Shown here: positions 57,738 through 64,000 of the stretch, in pieces
Position numbering within the stretch: the first letter of the stretch is position 1
Layout: each line of letters begins with the position of its first letter
Origin: Paguma larvata
Lineage: Eukaryota > Chordata > Mammalia > Carnivora > Viverridae
Direction of reading: 5' to 3'
DNA length: 64,000 bases
NCBI GenBank assembly: GCA_030068075.1
Contig: CM057835.1
Location: 70,660,895 to 70,724,894 of the forward strand
Notes under the pieces: generated by a model
What the model was told of the DNA's origin: nothing
Databases searched by the model: none
The model's input: the letters and a program-made list of their open reading frames with translations, nothing else
Program-made: the position numbers and the translations under genes

Positions 57738-57744
57738 TTTCCCT

Positions 57745-58414
57745 TTTTTTTAATGATTTATAATTTACATACACGAAAAATTTATCATTTTAGTGAATAT
57801 TTCAGTTCTGTGAGTTTTGACAACCTGCACACAGAGGTGTAAGCACTTCCACTATATTGGTATATGAGTGGTCATTCAATCATCCGTAAATTCCCCATGC
57901 CCCTTTGCATCAGACTCTCCCTCTAATCCCAAACCCTGGCAACTTTTGCTCTGTTGTCTGTCCCTACAGTTTGGACTTTGCAAGTATGTCATATACATGG
58001 GATCATATACTGATTCTGGCCTTTTGGTTCTGACTTCCTTCACTCAGCACAATGCATTTGAGATGCACCTATGTTTTTGTATGCATTAATAGTTCATTTC
58101 ATTTCCATTGCTGAGTAGAAGTCCATTGCACGAATGAATCAATTTGCTTATCCACTCCCCATTTAAAGTACATTTGAGTTATCTCCAGTTTTGACTCTTT
58201 GACAATTTCAAACAAAGCTTTTAAAACATTTGTTTCATTTTTTTTTATGGATGTAAGTTTTCATTTCCCTAGGGTAAATACCTAAAAATCGAATTAATGG
58301 CTCATATGATATGCATGGAACATTCTACGATATCGTGAAGCTATTTTCCAATGTGAACACTGGATTTTTACTTTTCCATTTTATTTTTATTTATTTATTT
58401 ATTTATTGAGAGAC

Positions 58415-58447
<33 letters not shown>

Positions 58448-60000
58448 GAGAGAGGGAGAGTCAACAAGAGAGGTTCAGAGAGAGAGAGAATGAACCAAAC
58501 CAGGGAGGTTCAGAGAGAGAGGGAGAGAGATCCCAAGAAGGCTCTGCACTCAGCTTGGAGCCAGATGTGGGACTCAATCTCACCCCTTCGAGATCATGAC
58601 CTGAGCTGATATTAAGAGTCTGATGCTTAACTGACTGAGCCACTCAAGAGCCCCTGTATTTTCATTATCCTCAGGTATTTATGAGATTTCCAGTTGTTTC
58701 ATATCCCCCTCAGCACTGAAGACCATCAGTTTGTTTTTATACTGTCATTCTAGTATGCCTGTACTGATGTCTCCATATGTTTTTGAGTTTCATTTTTGGT
58801 GACTTATGATACTGAATATCTTTTCAGCATCTGTTTATCTTGTTGGTGAAGTGATTGATTAAATATCACCCTTTTTTAACATTCAGATTTCCCCAGGTTT
58901 TCTTGTATTCATATATGTGTTTGTGTGTGTCTGTGTATTTAGGTCTATGTGATTCTTTCCCATGCATATCTTTGTATATCCACTAAAGTATTCAAGATAC
59001 AAAACAGCTCCATCACCAAAATGATCCCTTATATTGTCCGCTATAACAACATTCATCACTTCCCACTCAGATTTCCTCCTCTGTCCTTACCCATGGCATC
59101 CAATAATTGACTTCCATTTCTAAAATATTTTATGTTTAGAAGTAATATAGAGAAAGAGAAAAAAGGAAAAAGAATCTCACATTATAGCCTTTGTGGATTG
59201 CCATTTTTAACACTTAATAATTCCCTGCAGATTCATCAAAACTGTTGGGTGCATTAAGAGTTTCTTCTTTTTCATTGTTGAGAGTAATGTCTGTTTAAAT
59301 ACCTACCCGTGGGAAAACATCTGGATTGTTCTCAGTTGGGGTTGTTATATATAATGGGGCTATGGAATTATGTACATAAGTTTTCGTGAGCATAAGTTTC
59401 ATTTCTCTGAAATAGAGGCAGAGAGTGTAATTGCTGGGGTTGCATGAGAATTCCAAGTTAAGTTTTTAAAGAAGCAATCCAACTCTTTTCCAGAGTGAGG
59501 GTACCATTTTACATTCCTATCAGCAATGAATGACTGATACAGTTCCTTCACAGCCTTGCCAGCATTGGGGGTTGTCACTATATTTTACCTTATCCATTCT
59601 GATAGGTATGAAGTCATACCTTATTGTGGTTTTAGTTTGTATGACTCTCATGGCTAATGATGAACATGTTTCCATGTGCTACTTGCAATCTCTATATCTT
59701 CTTTGATGAAATTTTTACTCTTTTTCCCATTTCTTAAATGCATTCTATTTGGTTTTGGGCTTTTTTAATGTTTAAATAGTTCTTTACATACTCTATACAC
59801 TATTTGTTTCTTGGATATGTAGTTTGCAAATATTTTGTATTATCTGTTTATTTCATCCTCTTTAGAAATGTTTTCAGAGCAAAATATTTTAATTTTCATG
59901 AGGTTCAATTTATTAAGCTTTCCTTTTATGAATCATGGTTCTAAGGTCATCAAAAAATTCTTGCCTAGCCCTGGATTCTGATGATTTTCTGCTACATATT
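57745..60000 (-). mobile_element. Old L1-derived sequence, reverse
   Basis: The text reads like strongly diverged L1 3' regions on the minus strand (near 57960-58150, 58760-58860 and 59500-59720, for example CAGCCTTGCCAGCATTGGGG and TTATTGTGGTTTTAGTTTG). A CAN-SINE interrupts it at 58385-58654. The subfamily and exact borders cannot be set by eye. Confidence 0.6.
58385..58654 (-). mobile_element. CAN-SINE, older copy with expanded GA tract
   Basis: (TTTA)n start, a long GAGAGA region, then GAGATCATGACCTGAGCTG and a head complement ending GAGCCACTCAAGAGCCCC. The flanking duplication is unclear. Confidence 0.85.
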
Positions 60001-60409
60001 TTTCTGTCATATAAAACTCAGACAAACAAACAGAAAACTGCCTCGAAGCTGTGTGACCATGCACTGTGTCAGATGATGGAATTCTGGCCTCTCACACAGC
60101 AGCATGACCAATGTCTCTATAAGCTCTGGTTTCATGCAGTTTCGGCCCTACCACCATAGATGATTTCATCACTATAGTGAACGACTGAGGTATTCTTGAC
60201 AGGCCCAGAGAGAGCCCCAGACCAAGGCTGAAATGTGTGTGCATGTGCTGGAGGGAGGGGGTCAGTGTTTTCTCACTCAACCATAGAGAGAGTTCTGGGG
60301 AACTTGAGTACAGGCCTTGAACTTAGGGTCCAATGTAAATTCTCCATTGAGCCCAGCTGTTCTCTGTTCACCATGGAGCCATTCAAGAAGGCCACAAAGA
60401 AGGAAGTAG
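60001..60409. other. 5' flank of the IGLV3-like gene
   Basis: No gene is recognised. There is no CTCF-like motif of the kind found before the IGLV2-type units. Confidence 0.5.
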
Positions 60410-60417
60410 ATTTGCAT
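60410..60417 (+). promoter_or_regulatory. Immunoglobulin V promoter octamer
   Basis: Perfect ATTTGCAT, 91 bp before the leader ATG at 60508. Confidence 0.9.
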
Positions 60418-60507
60418 GAGGACATCCCCTTCTTGAGGATAAGAGAGGCTCTGATGCCCCATTCTGAGCCGTGTGGGTTCAGAGGAAGAGCCTGGGGCAT
60501 CTCCACC

Positions 60508-60994
60508 ATGGCCTGGACTCCTCTCCTGCTCCCCCTCCTCATTCTCTGCACAGGTGCCTCTCCACACACCTCAAACCCCAGAAATACCAGGGATCAGCCT
60601 GACCTTGACTTTCAGATCAAACCAGAGGATGCTGCAGGGTATGTACTCTCTGAAAATAAGACCCTCATCCTCAGATGTATTTTCCTCTCTTTCAGGTTCT
60701 GTGGCTGCTTCTGAACTGACTCAGCCACCTGCGGTGTCTGTGGCCTTGGGACAGACAGCCAGGATTACCTGCCAGGGAAACAGCTTCACAAGCTATGCTA
60801 TTAACTGGTATCAGCAGAAACCAGGCCAGGCTCCTGTGCTGCTCATATATGCTGATGACATCCTGGCTTCAGGGATCCCTGACCGATTCTCTGGCTCCAA
60901 CTCAGGGGATGCAGCCACCCTGACCATCAGTGGGGCCCAGGCTGATGTCGAGGCCGACTATTACTGTCAATCATATGACAGCAGTGGTGATGTA
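60508..60994 (+). CDS. IGLV: Immunoglobulin lambda variable gene, IGLV3-like, intact
   Basis: Encodes a lambda light-chain V domain of the IGLV3 type. Exon 1 (60508-60553) gives [15 protein letters not shown]; the intron 60554-60695 starts GTGCCT and ends CTTTCAG. Exon 2 (60696-60994) gives the leader end GSVA and 96 V residues from 60707, starting [20 protein letters not shown]. Conserved features are present: ITCQGNS (first Cys), [17 protein letters not shown] (Trp), [18 protein letters not shown] framework 3 and ADYYC (second Cys), then CDR3 QSYDSSGDV. It resembles human IGLV3-19-like genes. An open frame runs through the intron, so the long frame from 60473 is not the real protein. With a perfect heptamer and octamer it is the best candidate in the window for a fully functional V gene. 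Confidence 0.95.
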
Positions 60995-61033
60995 CACAGT
61001 GACACAGAAAGTTGGGGAAGTGAGACACAAACC
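60995..61033 (+). promoter_or_regulatory. V recombination signal, near consensus
   Basis: Perfect heptamer CACAGTG at 60995-61001, a 23-bp spacer and nonamer ACACAAACC at 61025-61033 (eight of nine). Confidence 0.95.
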
Positions 61034-62689
61034 CCTTCCCCTTCTGTGTTACATTCTCCCTTAGTCCCATGAGAAGTATGGACAAAGCAGTGAGCTGGTG
61101 TGACCCAGGCCTCCAGAACTCCCTCCCCACTCTGCCTTCCAGGCTGGCTTGAACAGGGTGAATCAGAAACGCGTTTAGCACTCGCAGGACCCAGCTGTCT
61201 TGTTGTATGCCCCTGAGTTAGGGAAAGAGGGCCTGACTAGAAGAACAGGCAGAGGAAGACATGTACCCAGTGGTAATAGACTCTGGATGTCCATATGGTG
61301 GTGACTGGACCACTCACCGGCCCCATTTTTCTGGATTAATCTCCAGAAATCCCCAGTTCCTCAGACCTCCTGAAGCCCCAGGATCTTATGGCAGCCTTGG
61401 ATTCTGAACAGAGCAAATCAGTGTGGTAGCAGACATTGGTATCCACCAAGGCCTCCTCATGGATGACCCACCCTCCACCCACTCACACCTAGTGGGAATC
61501 CCAGGTAGTGTACCGCTGGGTCCTCACTGGGAATTGCTGTTCTGGAAGGCTGTCTCCTACAAGACACTGCTGCATGTCACATAATTATTCAGGTTGAATA
61601 ACTCCTGGAGCCAAGATCCCAAGTCCCTGGCTCAGTACAGAAGGACTTGCAAGATCTCACAACTAAATTCACAATTGTAATCACATTGCAGATCTTCCCA
61701 ATCTTGCCTCCTACATTCATTTACTTTTAAGGGCATCACTCCAAAACCCGTATGTATGCAATTGTCCATCACTGACTATGCTTCCAGGAAGCCCAAAAAG
61801 AAAAAAAAATGTTTCTAGGGAAAAGTATTGAAGACCAGCACAGAAAAAACACTCTGGAATTCTGCTGATTCTCTTTAGTACTGCTGACCACCCAGACATC
61901 AGAGAAACATTTGCAGTGCTCTCAGATGACACAATCAGTGAGATGCTTGTTCCTACCTGTCAGAGTGGAAATGTCCCTAAATCAGGGGGACTAGGTTGAC
62001 TAATCAGAAAAATGTTTCCTCGGTACTGGGGAAAAAGCTAGCATAAGAGTAAATGTCTCTTGTTCTTGTTGCACCTAAAACAGTGAGAAAGCAAGTTCAA
62101 AAGGGGTTAGACTATTTCCATTAACTGCACTGAATGTAGAAGAAATGCCAAAAACAGAAATACAAAGATATTATGCACTCTGTAAGGAAACAATCACAAA
62201 GGCTGGCATTCTATCAAACTTTCCAATGAGGAAGAAGGATGATATGAGCCAAAATAAGAAAGAAAAAAAGAGAGAAAAAAACGATTCATCCAAACTGACC
62301 CTGAAATTCCACTGGTGGTAGAATTCGAATGCAAGGGTACAAAATACATTTTCATAACTATATTCCACTTGTACATGAGAGGTGAGGACTGAATGAATAT
62401 GCCAAGTGGAGACATGTAAAATATCATAAAAAATAACCAAATCAAACTTCTAGAAGTTAAAACTACAGTGTCTGTCAAAAATTACTCTTGCTGGATTGAC
62501 AGCATATTAAGCACTTCAAAAGAAATGATTAGCAAACACGTGATATAGTAATAGAAAGTATAGACAGAGATGAAACTATAGATGAAAAAAAGAAGGTTGA
62601 AGAGGGAAGAGCAGAAGTAGAAGGTTAGTGGGTTACAGGAAAACTTCAAGGAAAATAATAGGAATGCACTTTGAGTCCTTACACAGGAA
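61034..62689. other. 3' spacer of the IGLV3-like gene
   Basis: No gene is recognised. From about 62100 the text is A-rich and may already be an eroded part of the L1-type element that follows. Confidence 0.5.
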
Positions 62690-63530
62690 AAAATTGGGGG
62701 AAAGAGGTGGAAAGAGAAAATATTTGAAGAAATATTGGCTGAAAGTGTTCCAAATTTGGTGAAAACTATAATCCCAGACGTTCAAGAAGGCCAAAAACCT
62801 TAAGTATGTGAAATATAAAACACATAGACACAAATACACACGCATAATCCAATTGCTTGAACCAGTGATAAAGAGACAATTATCAAAACGACCAGAGAGC
62901 AGAGACACATGCTACACAGAGGAAACAAGTAGAGTGATAAGAATAGATTTCTCATTAAAAGTGATGCAACAACACACTGGAGCCATATATGAGAACAATA
63001 AACAACAAAAACAGAATAAAACCTGTCCTTTGGAATTCTTATCTCAGTGAAAAACTCTCCCAAAAAGGAAGGCCAAATTAACCTTTCTCAGACATACAAA
63101 GACTTACAGAACTGATCACCAGCAGACTTTGAGTGCAAGCAAGGGCAAAGGACACCTCTCAGACAGAAGGAAAGTGAGATACATTTGAGAACTGAAAAAA
63201 GAAATGAAAAGCTTCAGATATGGTAACTACATAGATAAATATAGAAACATTTTATTATGTTGTAGTCCCTAAAAGATAATTCACTAGTTAAACAAAAAAA
63301 CACTAACAATGTATGCCATGGTTTATAATATGCATTAAAGCAAAATATAGGAAAATGTTAGTACAAAGGTTTGGGAGGAAGATGGGCATGTTCAAATGTT
63401 CTTGTACTATTGTAATATGGCATGTCACTGTAAGTAGACTTTGTTAAGTTAGAGGTACTGTAGACCCTATAGCTATCATCTTTGATAACAGTGATAGCTA
63501 TTAAGCCAATAGAGATATGAAACTTTAAAA
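62690..63530 (+). mobile_element. Ancient HAL1/L1-type ORF1 and 3' UTR remnant
   Basis: The text matches, from memory, the pattern of old L1/HAL1 ORF1 3' ends. It has ACAGAGGAAACAAGTAGAGT and then ATCACCAGCAGACTTTGAG. The 3' UTR text follows, with CTAACAATGTATGCCATGG, TTTATAATATGCATTAAAGC and AGTAGACTTTGTTAAGTTAG. All frames are broken. Confidence 0.6.
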
Positions 63531-63535
63531 ATATA

Positions 63536-64000
63536 TTCTTTTTTTTTAAATTAAAATAGTTTATTTTCAAATTGGTTTACATAAAACACCCAGTGTACAT
63601 CCCAACATGTGCCCTTTTTTGATGCCCATCACCCCCTCTCCCCTCCCATCTCCCTCACCCTCAGTTTGTTCTTAGTCTTTGAGAGTCTCTTATGTTTTAT
63701 CTCCCTCCCTCTCTGTGTCTTTTTTTTCTTTCCCCTCTTCCCCTCCCCCTGGTTTTTGCTTAGTCTCACCAAGTCCACCTATTCGTGGAAACATATGGTA
63801 TCTGTCTTTTTCTGACTGACTTATTTCACTTAACATAATACCCTCCAGTTCCATCCATGTTGCTACGCATGGCCAGATTTCATTTTTTCTCATTGCCACA
63901 TAGTAGTCCATTGTATATATGTACCACATCTTCTTTATCCACTCGTCAGTTGATGGCCACTTAGTTTCTTTCCATGTTTTGGCTATTGTCGAAAGTGCTG
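63536..64000 (-). mobile_element. L1 3' end, cut by the window edge
   Basis: T-rich start then TTAAAATAGTTTATTTTCAA, the felid-type L1 3' UTR and the end of ORF2 on the minus strand (frame 63690-63929, [18 protein letters not shown]). It closely matches the 3' end of the full-length L1 at 23090-23560, so it looks young. It continues past 64000. Confidence 0.95.

Noticed and set aside
60235..60714. 159-residue open frame over the IGLV3-like leader
   Set aside because: It is a different frame that crosses the promoter, leader and intron; the spliced V gene explains the region.
1..64000. Lambda J or C segments, or a kappa-deleting-like element
   Set aside because: I found no 12-bp-spacer signal followed by a J-type FGxGT frame, and no constant-domain exon on either strand by eye.

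Overview
This window looks like a stretch of the immunoglobulin lambda variable (IGLV) locus of a carnivore, most probably a cat-family species. The lineage call rests on the short interspersed elements at 7474, 16105, 17409 and 54052. They are tRNA-derived CAN-SINEs with the felid-type head (GGGGCGCCTGGGTGGCTCA and close variants) and a tail ending in AATAAATAAACGTT-type A-rich sequence. This family assignment is from memory, not from a search. All host coding sequence is split vertebrate V-gene exons; there is no operon, tRNA, rRNA or CRISPR array.

Seven IGLV segments lie on the + strand. Three have intact reading frames: two near-identical IGLV2-like genes (4992-5461 and 40985-41454) and one IGLV3-like gene (60508-60994). 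Four are pseudogenes: three copies of one degenerate IGLV2-like segment (1688, 37678, 53736) and a separate one at 20131. Each segment has a leader exon, a short intron, a V exon and a downstream recombination signal (heptamer, 23- or 24-bp spacer, nonamer). An octamer lies upstream and is perfect at 4877, 20016, 40871 and 60410. No J or C segment is present. IGLV2-type units also carry a strong CTCF-like motif about 700 bp before the leader.

Layout: block A (1-15515) holds a pseudogene, an intact V gene, spacer, an old reverse-strand L1 and a solo endogenous retrovirus LTR. 15516-22394 holds two SINEs and the 20131 pseudogene. 22409-32099 is a twin-primed L1 with a younger full-length L1 nested in it. 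32835-51468 is block B, a second copy of block A, split near its left end by a 3.1-kb L1. 51469-52250 is a rearranged L1 remnant. 52251-56795 is block C, a third copy that stops before its intact V gene. 56796-60000 is L1-derived. 60410-61033 is the IGLV3-like gene. The rest is spacer, a HAL1/L1-derived remnant and another L1 cut by the window end.

Blocks A, B and C are tandem duplicates, and nested insertions order the events: the LTR and old L1 predate A/B; the twin-primed L1 and the 32956 L1 predate B/C; and the full-length L1 and several SINEs and L1 tails came later. The V genes act by joining, through their 23-bp-spacer signals, to lambda J segments outside the window. Most other open reading frames are retrotransposon fragments or chance frames. 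I found no convincing novel gene system; the interest lies in the duplication history, the repeated CTCF-like motifs and the mismatch between coding integrity and recombination-signal quality.
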